A stretch of DNA of 64,000 bases from Mycolicibacillus koreensis. GTDB lineage: Bacteria > Actinomycetota > Actinomycetes > Mycobacteriales > Mycobacteriaceae. The number at the start of each line of letters is the position of its first letter. Positions within the stretch are counted from its first letter, which is position 1. The position numbers and the translations under genes were made by a program. Under the pieces are notes generated by a model, which was given only the letters and a program-made list of their open reading frames with translations, had not been told where the DNA came from and made no database searches. Positions 53,217-63,132 of the stretch are shown piece by piece. Location of the stretch: assembly GCF_002104795.1 (NCBI RefSeq), contig NZ_NCXO01000004.1, positions 1-64,000 of the forward strand, read 5' to 3'.

Positions 53217-53319
53217 AACGGTCACGGTGTCAATGCGCACCGTCGGCGCGCCGACACCGGATCGGCCCGACCGGCCCGAATCGGCCTGCGCTGTGGATGG
53301 CGCCCGCACTGGGGATGAC

Positions 53320-54063
53320 TCAGCGGTGTCGCCGGGCGTGGAGCACGGCATCGAGAAAGACCTCATCGAGGGCCTCCGCGTCGGGGCCTACCGCGTCGGG
53401 GGCTTCCGCGTCCGGGCCTGCCGTGTCGGGGCCGGACCAGCTGGCGGTGACGCGGATGTCTTCGACCTGAGCGACCAGGGTGAGCAGCGACCGTGCCCGC
53501 GCCCCGTCGACCAGTTCGGTCTGGCGGACCGCGTAGCTGGCGTCAGCGTCCACCGGTGGTGCGGCGAGAATCTCGGGGCGCACCTCGGTGCGGAGCCCGC
53601 CGACCTCGACGGTGATCGTCGGGCAGGCCGCCAACTGGGCGCGCCGTTGCTCCAATGCACTGGCCGTGCGGGTGATCGCGACGGTCAGGGTGGCCCCCGT
53701 GCCGGGGTCGGTGCCGACGGTCGCCACCGCGTTGTGCGGTGGCCGGGCGGCCCGCGGGGGTGCGCACGACGGCGGGGTCACCACCGCGTCGGGTCCGGCT
53801 CCGTCGATCCGCCAGAGGCTGCGGTCGACGTCTTCGGCGGCGGAGAGGACCCGGGCGTCGTAGGGAGCCGGGAACCGTTCGGGGGCCAGCAACAGCGGTT
53901 CCAGTGGTGCCCGCGCGTCCGCGCCGAGATGCGCCGCCCCGCCGACCGAGCGACTACAGCCGACCATCGAGGTCGTGGCGGCCACCGCGCCGGCCACGAT
54001 GCTCACAGCCACCGCGACGCGGGTGCGGCGGGAGGACATCACCGGCCTGGGCATCGGCCCCAT
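53320..54063 (-). CDS. lipoprotein, possible substrate-binding sensor-like domain
   Basis: 247 aa from MGPMPRPVMSSRRTRVAV (MSSRRTR at 54039 also possible). Signal peptide with lipobox SMVGC. The mature domain (LEPLLLAPERFPAPYDARVL, GATLTVAITRTASALEQRRA, QLAACPTITVEVGGLRTEVR, LVDGARARSLLTLVAQVEDI) alternates strands and helices like the exported sensor-type domains of mycobacteria (DUF5642/PknH-like); that assignment is weak. A PDAEAPDAVGPDAEALDE repeat closes the protein. Not at this place in M. tuberculosis. Confidence 0.6.
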   Translation of the reverse strand: MGPMPRPVMSSRRTRVAVAVSIVAGAVAATTSMVGCSRSVGGAAHLGADARAPLEPLLLAPERFPAPYDARVLSAAEDVDRSLWRIDGAGPDAVVTPPSCAPPRAARPPHNAVATVGTDPGTGATLTVAITRTASALEQRRAQLAACPTITVEVGGLRTEVRPEILAAPPVDADASYAVRQTELVDGARARSLLTLVAQVEDIRVTASWSGPDTAGPDAEAPDAVGPDAEALDEVFLDAVLHARRHR

Positions 54064-54139
54064 GATGGCACCCCCGGGCGGGTACGCCCGTGAGGCGCGC
54101 GCCGTGTCCGGCGGTGTCTGCCCCGGTCGGCGCCCCGCC

Positions 54140-54598
54140 TCAGTGCGGGATCCAGCCCCAGACGGTCTTCGCGATCGAACGCAACGGCTTCGGCCAGTGC
54201 ATCCGCGGAGCCTGCGGTTGCCCGGGTCCGCATTTCGGCCAGGCCTCGGGTCCCTGCGCCGCCAACACCCGGTTGGCGACCGCAATTTGTTCGTCGCGTG
54301 AGGCATCGGCGGGTGAGCCCTGTCCGCCGAATTCCTTCCAGGTCGATGGCTTGAATTGCAGGCCGCCGTAAAACCCGTTGCCGGTGTTGGCCGACCAATT
54401 GCCGTTCGATTCGCATTCGGCGACCGCATCCCAATTCACGCCGTCGGCCTGGGCGACCCCGACCGAGGAACCCAGCGCCATCATCATGCCTGCGGCCAGC
54501 GCACCGGATCGAAGCCAGGCGTGGTGGTGGTCATGGTGGTCATGGTGGTGATGCGGATCGGCCGGCGCGACACGCCGGCCCGCGACATTGCGGTCCAT
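54140..54598 (-). CDS. resuscitation-promoting factor, transglycosylase-like
   Basis: 152 aa. N-terminal signal ([20 protein letters not shown] ... AQADG) preceded by an unusual His-rich run [14 protein letters not shown] (15-28). The mature part is the Rpf lysozyme-like domain [40 protein letters not shown], catalytic Glu63, and the Cys pair C62/C in AWPKCG. A basic C-tail [20 protein letters not shown] follows. Cleaves peptidoglycan to help regrowth. M. tuberculosis has no rpf here, so it is an extra paralogue. The gene is preceded by an AT-rich leader. Confidence 0.85.
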   Translation of the reverse strand: MDRNVAGRRVAPADPHHHHDHHDHHHAWLRSGALAAGMMMALGSSVGVAQADGVNWDAVAECESNGNWSANTGNGFYGGLQFKPSTWKEFGGQGSPADASRDEQIAVANRVLAAQGPEAWPKCGPGQPQAPRMHWPKPLRSIAKTVWGWIPH

Positions 54599-55079
54599 TC
54601 CCCAACCTCCGTGATAGAAGAAACACGTGTGATGAAAGAACCTAACGTGATCATTGTTGCCTATTGCAAGTTTATGTAATCAATGAGGCAAATGATTCAG
54701 AATTTGTTTCTGATGCATATGATGCATACGTTGTTTACCGTGTTAATTGTGTTTATTGATACATCTGTTATTTATGACCAGTCCTGATGTTTAAGTTATT
54801 TTTGTGCTTCTTGAGCTTGCCGTGACATGTGTTACTGGTGTGTCTGCTGAGCCGGTTCAGCGGTGAGCGAAACGGGTACCGGTGGGGAATGAGGCGCGGT
54901 GAGCGCCACGTTGTGGGGCCTTGAGAGGACGAGCACCGGAGAGTAGGCCGCCGGGCCCACCGTGCTCGGTCATATCCTTGAGGCACCCGGCCCGGCTCGC
55001 CGCCGCCACGTCGCGGCGGCGGGGCGGGTCGACGAGGACGACAGCGCACGGCCCCGACCGTGCCGAGGAGGCGAAAACG
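54599..55079. other. AT-rich divergent gap between rpf and the PAC2 gene
   Basis: 481 bases with no supportable gene. About 54640-54850 is markedly AT-rich for this genome (runs such as TTTATGTAATCAATGAGG and TTATTTATGAC, and the repeat GATGCATATGATGCATA). It should hold the rpf promoter and possibly a nucleoid-protein (Lsr2-type) site. The right part (54850-55060) is GC-rich with CCGGCCCG-type runs and shows no motif. Confidence 0.5.
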
Positions 55080-56054
55080 ATGGGACAGGATCGGCAGTTC
55101 AGCCCCGACCACGCCCAACCCGACCACAGTGGAATGTACGAACTGGAGTTTCCGGCACCGCAGGTGTCCTCCCCCGACGGCCGCGGACCGGTGCTCATCC
55201 ACGCCCTGGAAGGGTTCTCCGACGCCGGGCACGCGATCCGTCTGGTCAGCGCGCACCTCAAGGAGTCCCTCGACAGCGAACTGGTGGCGTCGTTCGCCAT
55301 CGACGAACTGCTCGACTACCGGTCGCGGCGACCGCTGATGACGTTCAAGACCGACCGCTTCACCCACTACGCGCAACCGCAGCTGGATCTGCACGCCATG
55401 CGTGACAGCGCGGGGACCCCCTTCCTGCTGTTGGCCGGACTGGAGCCGGATCTCAAATGGGAGCGGTTCATCACCGCGGTGCGCCTGCTGGCCGAACGCC
55501 TCGGAGTGCGCCAGACCATCGGCCTGGGCACCATTCCGATGGCGGTGCCGCACACCCGGCCGGTCACGATGACCGCCCACTCCAACAACCGCGAGCTCAT
55601 CGGCGACCACCCGTCCTGGGTGACCGAGGTGCAGGTGCCGGCGAGCGCGTCGAACCTGCTGGAGTACCGGCTGGCCCAGCACGGACACGAAGTCGTGGGA
55701 TACACCGTGCACGTGCCGCATTACCTGAGCCAGACCGACTACCCGGCGGCGGCGTTGGCGCTGGTCAACGAGGTGGCCAAGACCGGTTCGCTGCAGATCC
55801 CGGTGGACAGCCTCGCCGAGGCGGCCGCCGAGATCACCGGTCGTATCGATGAGCAGGTCGCCGGCAACGAGGAGGTCGCCCAGGTCGTCGGCGCCCTTGA
55901 GCAGCAATACGATGCGTTCGTCGCCGCCCAGGAGAACCGCTCGCTGCTCGCCCGCGACGAGGAGTTGCCCAGCGGCGACGAATTGGGCGCGGCGTTCGAG
56001 CAGTTCTTGGCTCAGGAGGCTCGCAAGTCACGCGGGCCCGAAGACCCGGCCTGA
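55080..56054 (+). CDS. PAC2 family protein (Rv2714-like)
   Basis: 324 aa from [20 protein letters not shown], with GAGGAGG about ten bases upstream. PAC2 fold: [63 protein letters not shown]2 proteins are proteasome-assembly-chaperone-like in archaea and eukaryotes; the actinobacterial role is unknown. C-terminal coiled region from about 240. Orthologue of Rv2714. Confidence 0.85.
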   Translation: MGQDRQFSPDHAQPDHSGMYELEFPAPQVSSPDGRGPVLIHALEGFSDAGHAIRLVSAHLKESLDSELVASFAIDELLDYRSRRPLMTFKTDRFTHYAQPQLDLHAMRDSAGTPFLLLAGLEPDLKWERFITAVRLLAERLGVRQTIGLGTIPMAVPHTRPVTMTAHSNNRELIGDHPSWVTEVQVPASASNLLEYRLAQHGHEVVGYTVHVPHYLSQTDYPAAALALVNEVAKTGSLQIPVDSLAEAAAEITGRIDEQVAGNEEVAQVVGALEQQYDAFVAAQENRSLLARDEELPSGDELGAAFEQFLAQEARKSRGPEDPA

Positions 56055-56085
56055 ACGCCGCCGGACCCACCCGGACGGGAGCGAC

Positions 56086-56772
56086 ATGGCTATCGACGTC
56101 ACCGTGGCGCGGGTGTTCACCGACGCCCGGGGCGATTACGGGAATCGGCTGGGCATCGTTGACGCGGCGGCCCTGCAGCCCGAGGATCGACCGCGGCTGG
56201 CCGCCCACTTGGGGTACAGCGAAACGATTTTCGTCGCGCTGCCCGAGCCCGGGGCCACCACCGCCCGCGCGCGCATCTACACCCCCGCCGCGGAGTTGCC
56301 GTTCGCCGGGCATCCGGCGATCGGGCTCAGCTGGTGGCTCCGCGAGATCGGGCGCCCGATCCGCACGCTCCAGCTTCCGGCCGGCGTGGTCCCGGTGTCC
56401 TACCACGGCGCGCGCACCACGGTCAGTGCCCGCGCCGAGTGGTCCCCGGAGTTCGCCATGCACCAGGTGGGCTCACCGGCTGAGGTGATGGCCGCCGAAC
56501 CCAGCGACTTCCCCGACACCGTCGCCCACTACCTGTGGGCGTGGCACGACGAGGCCGCCGCGGTGGTGCGCGCGCGGATGTTCGCACCGCCGCTCGGCGT
56601 CCTCGAAGATGAGGCGACCGGATCGGCCGCGGTGCGGCTGACCGACACGCTGCAGCGCGACCTGTCGATCATCCAGGGCCGTGGCTCGCGCATCGAGACC
56701 GTGTGGGGCGCCGACGGATGGATCCACCTCAGCGGACTGGTCGTCGGCGAGGGCCCGATGAGCGTGGTCTGA
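56086..56772 (+). CDS. PhzF-family isomerase-like protein
   Basis: 228 aa from [20 protein letters not shown]. PhzF signatures: the active-site start [18 protein letters not shown] (usually F-x-x-x-x-G-N), [40 protein letters not shown]. Catalytic Glu of PhzF (E45) is represented by [10 protein letters not shown]. Orthologue of Rv2716. Substrate unknown. Confidence 0.82.
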   Translation: MAIDVTVARVFTDARGDYGNRLGIVDAAALQPEDRPRLAAHLGYSETIFVALPEPGATTARARIYTPAAELPFAGHPAIGLSWWLREIGRPIRTLQLPAGVVPVSYHGARTTVSARAEWSPEFAMHQVGSPAEVMAAEPSDFPDTVAHYLWAWHDEAAAVVRARMFAPPLGVLEDEATGSAAVRLTDTLQRDLSIIQGRGSRIETVWGADGWIHLSGLVVGEGPMSVV

Positions 56773-56814
56773 ACAGACCTCTAGCCGACCGACGTGGCCG
56801 CGTGCAGCGCCGGA

Positions 56815-57309
56815 TCAGCGCTGCCGGTGCAGCACCGCCCGCAGGTGATTCTGCTCGGGCTGGCCCACGGCACCCATGCCCACCGTGTAGCTGAGCACGT
56901 CGCCGTCGATGCGCAGCGAGCGGTTCAACTCCCGGACCTCCTTGGCGCTGGGGCTCAACCCGATCGCGGTGGCCTGCAATGCCATGGTGATCACCGCGTC
57001 GGCCACGGCGTAGTCGCCGGCCTCGATCTCGGTGATCCCGGTGGGATGGGCCACGATCCATTCCACCGTGCCCGGACGGGGGACCCGAAGGTAGCCGACC
57101 TCGGCATGGAGCGGGCGATCGTCGACGACCGCTCGGGTGGTCTGCCGGTAGGTGAAAAACGGCTTCCCGACATGGCCGAACACGACGGTCTCGTGGTAGT
57201 CGAACGCCGTGATTGTCGGATACACCCCGCGTCCCTGACCGGACCAGGTCCCCAGCAGCGGCGCCAACTCGACCAGGTTCGGGTGCAGGTCGGGCTCGGG
57301 TGTGCTCAC
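56815..57309 (-). CDS. nitrobindin-like heme-binding protein (Rv2717c-like)
   Basis: 164 aa from MSTPEPDLHPNLVELAPLLG. Ten-stranded barrel with LLGTWSGQGRGVYPTI (the GTWxGxGxG hallmark) and C-terminal HLRAVLHRQR carrying the His that ligates heme in nitrobindins. Binds ferric heme and can isomerise peroxynitrite. Orthologue of Rv2717c. Confidence 0.87.
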   Translation of the reverse strand: MSTPEPDLHPNLVELAPLLGTWSGQGRGVYPTITAFDYHETVVFGHVGKPFFTYRQTTRAVVDDRPLHAEVGYLRVPRPGTVEWIVAHPTGITEIEAGDYAVADAVITMALQATAIGLSPSAKEVRELNRSLRIDGDVLSYTVGMGAVGQPEQNHLRAVLHRQR

Positions 57310-57336
57310 AGTGGGCGAGCCTAGTCGCTGCGCCGC

Positions 57337-57801
57337 TCAGGGCGTGTTGGCCACGCGCCGGTGCTCGCGCAGGGTCTCGATCTCGCGTTCGAAATCCTCC
57401 GCGGAGGTGAACGACCGGTACACCGAGGCGAACCGCAGGTAGGCGACCTCATCGAGGTCGCGCAGCGGCGCCAGGATCGCCAGCCCGACCTCGTTGCTGG
57501 GGATCTCGGCGGACCCACTGGCGCGCACCACGTCCTCGACCTTCTGGGCCAGCAGGTTCAGGGCGTCGTCGTCGACCGCCCGGCCCTGGCAGGCGCGGCG
57601 CACGCCGCTGACGACCTTCTCGCGGCTGAACGGTTCGGTCACCCCGCTGCGTTTGACCACCGCCAGCACCGCGGTCTCCACCGTGGTGAACCGTCGGCCG
57701 CACTCCGGGCAGGAGCGTCGGCGCCGGATGGCCTGGCCCTCGTCGGTCTCCCGGGAATCGACCACACGGGAGTCGGGGTGCCGGCAGAACGGACAGTGCA
57801 T
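57337..57801 (-). CDS. nrdR: transcriptional repressor NrdR
   Basis: 154 aa from [20 protein letters not shown]. Zinc ribbon CPFC...[10 protein letters not shown], then ATP-cone domain [20 protein letters not shown] ... [20 protein letters not shown]. Represses ribonucleotide reductase genes in response to (d)ATP. Orthologue of Rv2718c, downstream of chiZ (163 bases). Confidence 0.95.
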   Translation of the reverse strand: MHCPFCRHPDSRVVDSRETDEGQAIRRRRSCPECGRRFTTVETAVLAVVKRSGVTEPFSREKVVSGVRRACQGRAVDDDALNLLAQKVEDVVRASGSAEIPSNEVGLAILAPLRDLDEVAYLRFASVYRSFTSAEDFEREIETLREHRRVANTP

Positions 57802-57963
57802 CACCGCTCCTTCGCCGCGCCGGGGGCCGGGGTTGTCGATCGCCCCCGAGAATACCTGCGCGAGCGTCGGCGGAACGAGCGTACCCGCCGCACGACCGCA
57901 CTCACCACCGTCACCGCCACCCCCGCCGCGGGCTCGACGCAGGCTTGCCACCGCACGCACTGC

Positions 57964-58446
57964 TTAACCCACCGGGGCGATCAGGGTTTGACCGGCCTCG
58001 ACCACGGTGGAGTCCAGGTCGTTGAGGTCCCGGATCGCGGCGACCACCGGACCGGCCGGCGACCCGGGCGCGACACGACGGGCCAACTGCGCCAACGTCT
58101 CCCCGGTCTGCACCCGCACCACCGCCAACTCGGTGGGCACCGACGTGGGAGCGCCCGCGGTGACCGCGGCGCCGAACTGGGCCACGATCCCCAGCCAGAC
58201 GGTGATCAGCGCGGCCACCAGCGCCAACATGACCGTGGTCACCGGGGTCACGCCGCGGCGGCGGTGCGGGGCGCGCGAGACCAGCACGCCGGTGCCGCGG
58301 TAGCGCACCGGGCGCCCACCCGGGCGGGTCGGCTGCGGCGCGCGGCGCCGGGCCGTGCAGGTGCGCCGTTGGCCGGCGGGGCCGACCTGCACCGGCTGAG
58401 CCCGCCGCGCGGAGGGGGTCGGCAACTGGGGGTCGATGACGGTCAT
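57964..58446 (-). CDS. chiZ: LysM cell-wall protein ChiZ (SOS-induced division inhibitor)
   Basis: 160 aa from MTVIDPQLPTPSARRAQPVQ. A basic Arg/Pro-rich cytoplasmic N-terminus (about 1-68), one membrane helix TVMLALVAALITVWLGIVAQ, then an extracellular LysM domain VVRVQTGETLAQLARRVAPG...VVEAGQTLIAPVG. In M. tuberculosis (Rv2719c) it is induced by DNA damage and halts division. The divergent arrangement with lexA and the LexA boxes between them support the same control here. Confidence 0.85.
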   Translation of the reverse strand: MTVIDPQLPTPSARRAQPVQVGPAGQRRTCTARRRAPQPTRPGGRPVRYRGTGVLVSRAPHRRRGVTPVTTVMLALVAALITVWLGIVAQFGAAVTAGAPTSVPTELAVVRVQTGETLAQLARRVAPGSPAGPVVAAIRDLNDLDSTVVEAGQTLIAPVG

Positions 58447-58510
58447 GGCGTGTCCTTCCGGTCGACAATTCGCTTGTGCGTTCGAATGTAACCGACTAAC
58501 CAAGCGAAAT

Positions 58511-58526
58511 TCGAACGTGTTATCGA
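58511..58526. promoter_or_regulatory. weak LexA box on the chiZ side
   Basis: TCGAACGTGTTATCGA: first half matches the mycobacterial SOS box TCGAAC-N4-GTTCGA, second half differs at two positions. Sixty-five bases upstream of the chiZ start. Confidence 0.5.
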
Positions 58527-58577
58527 ACTGTTGTAGAACACATGAGCGATCCTCGACGGGCCGGATGCCGCGACACA

Positions 58578-58593
58578 CGTCGAACACGTGTTT
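58578..58593. promoter_or_regulatory. LexA (SOS) box of lexA
   Basis: TCGAACACGTGTTTGA matches TCGAAC-N4-GTTCGA except one base. It ends 33 bases before the lexA ATG, the expected place for autorepression, and can also act on chiZ. Confidence 0.82.
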
Positions 58594-58626
58594 GATCTCG
58601 TCGGGGGGTGCGGCTACATTCGGGAT

Positions 58627-59316
58627 ATGAGCGACAGCAGCGGCACGCCCCCGGGCCGGCCGACCGGCGCCGATTCGGCGCTGACCGACCGGCAGCGCAC
58701 CATCCTCACCGTCATCCGCGCCTCGGTCACCGAGCGCGGCTATCCACCCAGCATCCGCGAGATCGGCGATGCGGTCGGGCTGACCTCGACCTCATCGGTC
58801 GCCCACCAGTTGCGCACGCTGGAGCGCAAGGGCTATCTGCGCCGCGACCCCAACCGGCCGCGGGCGGTCGATGTGCGCGGCGTCGATGACGCCGACCTGC
58901 CGCGCGCCCGCACCGAGGTGGCCGGTTCGGACAGCCTGCCGGAACCGATGTTCGTCCCGGTGCTCGGCCGTATCGCCGCCGGCGGCCCGATCCTGGCCGA
59001 GGAGGCCGTCGAGGACGTGTTCCCGCTGCCCCGCGAACTGGTCGGCGACGGCGCCCTGTTCCTGTTGAAGGTGGTCGGCGAGTCGATGGTCGACGCGGCG
59101 ATCTGCGATGGTGACTGGGTGGTGGTGCGCCAGCAGAGCGTGGCCGACAACGGTGACATCGTCGCGGCCATGATCGACGGCGAGGCCACGGTCAAAACGT
59201 TCAAGCACACCGCCGGGCAGGTCTGGTTGATGCCGCACAACCCGGCCTTCGATCCGATCCCGGGCAACGACGCCGCGATCCTCGGCAAGGTCGTGACGGT
59301 GATCCGCAAGATCTGA
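58627..59316 (+). CDS. lexA: LexA repressor
   Basis: 229 aa from [20 protein letters not shown]. Winged helix ([36 protein letters not shown]), self-cleavage site Ala118-Gly119 in RIAAGGPI, Ser153 in [10 protein letters not shown] and Lys190 in [10 protein letters not shown]: the S24 Ser-Lys dyad is complete. Orthologue of Rv2720. RecA-stimulated cleavage induces the SOS response. Confidence 0.96.
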   Translation: MSDSSGTPPGRPTGADSALTDRQRTILTVIRASVTERGYPPSIREIGDAVGLTSTSSVAHQLRTLERKGYLRRDPNRPRAVDVRGVDDADLPRARTEVAGSDSLPEPMFVPVLGRIAAGGPILAEEAVEDVFPLPRELVGDGALFLLKVVGESMVDAAICDGDWVVVRQQSVADNGDIVAAMIDGEATVKTFKHTAGQVWLMPHNPAFDPIPGNDAAILGKVVTVIRKI

Positions 59317-59336
59317 GCGGTCCGCCCCGCCCGCGC

Positions 59337-59370
59337 TCGGCCTTTACTCGGCCTTTACTCGGCCTTGAGG
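59337..59370. repeat. 11-bp repeats at the 3' end of the LGFP gene
   Basis: CTCGGCCTTTA repeats two and a half times across the end of the gene; each copy would read Lys-Ala-Glu-stop in the frame of the protein. Confidence 0.6.
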
Positions 59371-61451
59371 AACCCGTTGGCCTGGGCGATCGTCTCGGTG
59401 GCGAACCAGACCTCGGCCAACGTGTCGTGGTAGAGCGGGTTGTCCGGGGTGTAGTAGAGACCCGAGACCGTGTTGGCCTTGATCGGGAAACCCTCCGGCG
59501 CCTGGTAGGGGTCGCTCAGCGGCAGATGCACCGCCGGTTGCGCGGCGGGGTGATCGCGCGGGTCGTCGACACCGCCGTCCGGGTAGGGGCTGGGGATGTA
59601 GTCCTCCGATGGACGCCCCTGCTCGGCCGGGTCGACCGCGGAGTGCCGCCCGGTGCTCACCGCCGTGACCCCGGGCAGCGGGGTCGGCGCGGTGTCGACG
59701 TCGTCGGGGTTCTCCCCGTCGAGCATCTCCAGGTCCTCGTCGTCGCCGTGATGGATCCGGTGATCGAAGTCGGGGGCGAAGTAGTCGCCGGGATCGTGGC
59801 TGACCACCGGGGCGTGTTCCTCGGCCCCGGCACGGTGCGCCCAGGCGACCCGGGTGGGCAGCTCGGTGTCCTCCGGTTCGGTGGTCGACACCGGTTCGGT
59901 CAGGTCGAAGAACGATTCACCGAACGGTGGCGCCTCGTCGTCGTCGTCGCCGATCGGGTCGAACTGGTCGGCGTGGTCGGGTTCGGGCGCCCACGGTTCG
60001 TCGTCGAGAGCCACCGGGGCGGCTGCGGCGGCCCGGGCGCTGGGGCGCCGCGAGGCCGGCTGGGTGATCTCGTCGCGCTGATGGCGCCACCGCGCCAGCC
60101 AGGCGAGCAGCCCCGCCAACAGCAGCACCCCGATGCTCACCGGCAGCCACCACCAGTGCCAGCTGATGGCGTGGTCGGCGCCGCCGGAGGTCGGCGCGCT
60201 CGCCGCGCCCAGCCCGGGCACCTGCAGGCCCGCCAGCGAGGCGGCGAGGTTGCCCGGCTCGGTGGTGAAGCTGTTCTCCGCCTGATTCCAGGAGATGACG
60301 CCGTCGGCGAACTTCTGTTCGACCAGGTCCCCGTCGATGGTCTGGTCGCCGACCGGGGCGCCGAGGTCGCCGGCGGCGCCGCCGAGCTTGTCCCAGGCGG
60401 CCTTGATCGCGCCGCGCACCACGAACGCCCCGTGCTCGGAGCTCCAGAAGATCACCGGGTGGTCGGGGGCGCTGAACGCGCTGATCTGGCTGTCGGCGCC
60501 GAGGCCGCCCTCGGCGGGGTTGGCCGTAGGGAAACCGAGATCGCTGCCGGCCGGGCCGCCGAGCGACTCGTATTTCGCCAGGACGTCGCCCTCGACCGCG
60601 TTGGCCCCGGTGCCGGGGGTGTAGTAGATCTTGCCGCCGGCGAACGCCTGCACGGTGCCGTCGGGTCCGATCGGCTCGGGGTCGCCTGCCCGGGCACCGA
60701 GCGGGCCCGCCCCCGCCCCCAGCGCACGCCACGTGGCGTTGATCGCGTCGGTCGGGTTGACCTCGAAGGTCACGTCGGCGAGCTGGTCGGCCAGCTCCGG
60801 CGGCGCGGTGGTGTAGGCGTGGGTTTTGCGGTTCCACGACAGTTGCCCGGCCGCGAACGACTGGGTGATGACGTCGCCGTCGAACGATTCGTCCGACGAC
60901 GGCGCCCCCAGCGCGCCCGCCGAGCTGCCCAGGGCGTCCCAGGCGGCGTTGATCGGACCGCGCACCACGAAGGCGCCGTGCTCGGGGGTGAAGTAGATCA
61001 GCGGGTTGTCGGTGGCCGAGAAGGAGATGAACTGGCTGTCGGGGACCGCGGCGCCGTCGGTCTGGTCCATGTCCGGAAAACCCAGGTCGGATCCGGCGGG
61101 ACCGCCGAGCGACTCGTATTTGTCCAGGATCGGCCCGTACATCGGATGCGCCCCGGTCTCCGGGGTGAAGAAGATTTTGCCGCCGGTGAAGTCCCCAGCG
61201 AATCCGGCCCCGACCGGGTAGACGTCACCCTGGGGGCCGCCGAGCCGCGACTCGTTGCCGCCGGCAGCCTCCCACGCGGCAGTGATCGCGTCGTAGGCGT
61301 CGGTCTCCGGTGACGCTGCTGCGGTGGGGGTCAACAGCGCGGTCGCCACCGCGGTGCCGATCACCGCCGTGGCCAGGGTCGCACCATGGAGCCATCGGCT
61401 CATCCGACTTCGCTGCTTTCTCACCCAGCCTCCCCGGCCTGTCGTGTTCAC
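59355..61451 (-). CDS. exported LGFP-repeat membrane protein (Rv2721c-like)
   Basis: 698 aa. N-terminal signal (WLHGATLATAVIGTAVATAL), then two copies of a block of about 185 residues (54-238 and 239-425) each containing LGGPAGSDLGFP and EHGAFVVRG motifs: LGFP repeats that bind the cell wall. A membrane helix WWWLPVSIGVLLLAGLLAWL (about 440-460) and an acidic cytoplasmic tail of 240 residues follow. Likely tethers the envelope. Orthologue of Rv2721c. The last residues lie in an 11-bp tandem repeat. Confidence 0.85.
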   Translation of the reverse strand: MNTTGRGGWVRKQRSRMSRWLHGATLATAVIGTAVATALLTPTAAASPETDAYDAITAAWEAAGGNESRLGGPQGDVYPVGAGFAGDFTGGKIFFTPETGAHPMYGPILDKYESLGGPAGSDLGFPDMDQTDGAAVPDSQFISFSATDNPLIYFTPEHGAFVVRGPINAAWDALGSSAGALGAPSSDESFDGDVITQSFAAGQLSWNRKTHAYTTAPPELADQLADVTFEVNPTDAINATWRALGAGAGPLGARAGDPEPIGPDGTVQAFAGGKIYYTPGTGANAVEGDVLAKYESLGGPAGSDLGFPTANPAEGGLGADSQISAFSAPDHPVIFWSSEHGAFVVRGAIKAAWDKLGGAAGDLGAPVGDQTIDGDLVEQKFADGVISWNQAENSFTTEPGNLAASLAGLQVPGLGAASAPTSGGADHAISWHWWWLPVSIGVLLLAGLLAWLARWRHQRDEITQPASRRPSARAAAAAPVALDDEPWAPEPDHADQFDPIGDDDDEAPPFGESFFDLTEPVSTTEPEDTELPTRVAWAHRAGAEEHAPVVSHDPGDYFAPDFDHRIHHGDDEDLEMLDGENPDDVDTAPTPLPGVTAVSTGRHSAVDPAEQGRPSEDYIPSPYPDGGVDDPRDHPAAQPAVHLPLSDPYQAPEGFPIKANTVSGLYYTPDNPLYHDTLAEVWFATETIAQANGFLKAE

Positions 61452-61671
61452 TGCAATTACGGTCGCATCGGCCGTCGGTAGTTACGGTCGCACCGGTCAT
61501 CATCGCGCTTCCCCGGCCGGAATTGCGAACCGATCGGCATGTTCGGGCGGAAATGGATACCAACCTGATGTCGAATCGATGCACGAAGGTCGCCGCCGCG
61601 GCCCTCAACCGAAGCGGCCCCGCGCCCCCGGTAACCTCACAGCCGGCCGATTCGACGACCGGGAGCACCTC

Positions 61672-62463
61672 ATGGGCCTGAACAAGGTAGTGGCCAGCGC
61701 CGCCGGCGCGGTGGCCGACATCGCCGACGGCGCCAGCCTCGCCGTCGGCGGGTTCGGCCTGGCCGGCATCCCGTGGGTCCTCATCGACGCGGTGCGCAGC
61801 CAGGGGGCCGGCGGGTTGACCGTGGTGTCGAACAACTGCGGCGTCGACGGCGCCGGACTGGGCCTGCTGCTGGAGGCCCAGCGCATCAGCCGGGTCATCG
61901 CCTCCTATGTCGGCGAGAACAAGGAGTTCGCCCGCCAGTATCTGGCCGGGGAGCTGACGTTGGAGCTGACACCGCAGGGCACGCTCGCCGAGCGGCTGCG
62001 GGCCGGCGGGGCGGGAATCGGGGCGTTCTACACCCCGACCGGGGTGGGCACCCTGGTCGCCGAGGGCGGGTTGCCGTGGCGCTACGACGGCTCCGGCGGC
62101 ATCGCACTGGCCTCCCCCGCCAAGGAGGTACGCACCTTCGGCGGGCGCGAGATGGTGCTCGAGGAGGGCATCGTCACCGACTACGCGCTGGTGCGCGCCG
62201 CGGTCGCCGACACCGCCGGAAACTGCCGGTTCCACGCCGCGGCCCGCAACTTCAATCCGCCGGCCGCCATGGCCGGGCGCATCACGGTGGTCGAGGCCGA
62301 ACAGGTCGTCGACGCCGGCACCCTCGACCCCGATGCGGTGCACCTGCCGGGGGTGTTCGTGCAGCGGGTGGTGGCCCTGACCGCCGCGCAGGCCGCCGAC
62401 AAACGGATCGAGCAACGCACCACCCGGCCGTATCCGGGAACCGATCAGGAGGCCCGGCCATGA
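61672..62463 (+). CDS. scoA: 3-oxoacid CoA-transferase subunit A
   Basis: 263 aa from [20 protein letters not shown]. Subunit A signature [20 protein letters not shown], then [34 protein letters not shown], and [20 protein letters not shown]. With ScoB it moves CoA from succinyl-CoA to acetoacetate (SCOT type). The stop overlaps the scoB ATG. Not part of the M. tuberculosis order here; there scoAB lie elsewhere with fadE19. Confidence 0.9.
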   Translation: MGLNKVVASAAGAVADIADGASLAVGGFGLAGIPWVLIDAVRSQGAGGLTVVSNNCGVDGAGLGLLLEAQRISRVIASYVGENKEFARQYLAGELTLELTPQGTLAERLRAGGAGIGAFYTPTGVGTLVAEGGLPWRYDGSGGIALASPAKEVRTFGGREMVLEEGIVTDYALVRAAVADTAGNCRFHAAARNFNPPAAMAGRITVVEAEQVVDAGTLDPDAVHLPGVFVQRVVALTAAQAADKRIEQRTTRPYPGTDQEARP

Positions 62464-63098
62464 GTTGGAGTCGCACCGAGATGGCCGCGCGCGCCGCCGC
62501 CGAACTGCACCCCGGCGACTACGTCAACCTCGGGATCGGCCTGCCCACCCTGGTGCCCGATCAGCTGCCGGCGGACTCGGGGGTCACCCTGCACGCGGAG
62601 AACGGCATCCTCGGGGTGGGTCCGTTCCCCTACCCCGACGAGGTCGATCCTGACCTGATCAACGCCGGCAAACAGACGGTGTCGGTGCTGGCGGGGGCGG
62701 CGTATTTCGATTCGGCGGCCAGCTTCGCCATGATCCGCGGCGGGCACCTGGATGTGGCCGTCCTGGGTGGCATGCAGGTCGCCGGCACCGGCGATCTGGC
62801 CAACTGGATGGTGCCCGGGGCCATGGTCAAGGGGATGGGTGGGGCGATGGACCTGGTCAACGGCACCGCCCGCATCATCGTGCTGATGGAGCACCGCACC
62901 AAGACCGGCGCCGCCCGCCTCGTCGAGGCGTGCGATCTGCCGCTGACCGGGCGTGGGGTGGTCAGCCGCGTCATCACCGATCTCGGCGTCTTCGACGTCA
63001 CCGGCGCCGGGTTCGCGCTGCGGGAGTTGGCCCCCGACGTCGATCTGGCGACCGTGACCGCGGCCACCGCCGCACCGCTGGTCGATCGGCGCGGGTGA
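62460..63098 (+). CDS. scoB: 3-oxoacid CoA-transferase subunit B
   Basis: 212 aa from [36 protein letters not shown] and [20 protein letters not shown] with the catalytic Glu in ENGILG; later [37 protein letters not shown]. Completes the transferase with ScoA. Convergent with the acyl-CoA dehydrogenase, 34 bases apart. Confidence 0.92.
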   Translation: MSWSRTEMAARAAAELHPGDYVNLGIGLPTLVPDQLPADSGVTLHAENGILGVGPFPYPDEVDPDLINAGKQTVSVLAGAAYFDSAASFAMIRGGHLDVAVLGGMQVAGTGDLANWMVPGAMVKGMGGAMDLVNGTARIIVLMEHRTKTGAARLVEACDLPLTGRGVVSRVITDLGVFDVTGAGFALRELAPDVDLATVTAATAAPLVDRRG

Positions 63099-63132
63099 GC
63101 AGACCTGACCGCGGTCACCGAGTCGCCGCAGG

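Noticed and set aside
54599-55079. A c-di-AMP (ydaO-type) riboswitch before rpf, as known for other actinobacterial rpf genes.
   Set aside because: The leader is AT-rich and lacks the conserved GC-rich core of that riboswitch.
59427-61313. A 628-codon plus-strand frame opposite the LGFP gene.
   Set aside because: Arg/Gly/Val-rich shadow; the minus-strand protein has a signal peptide, LGFP repeats and a membrane helix.
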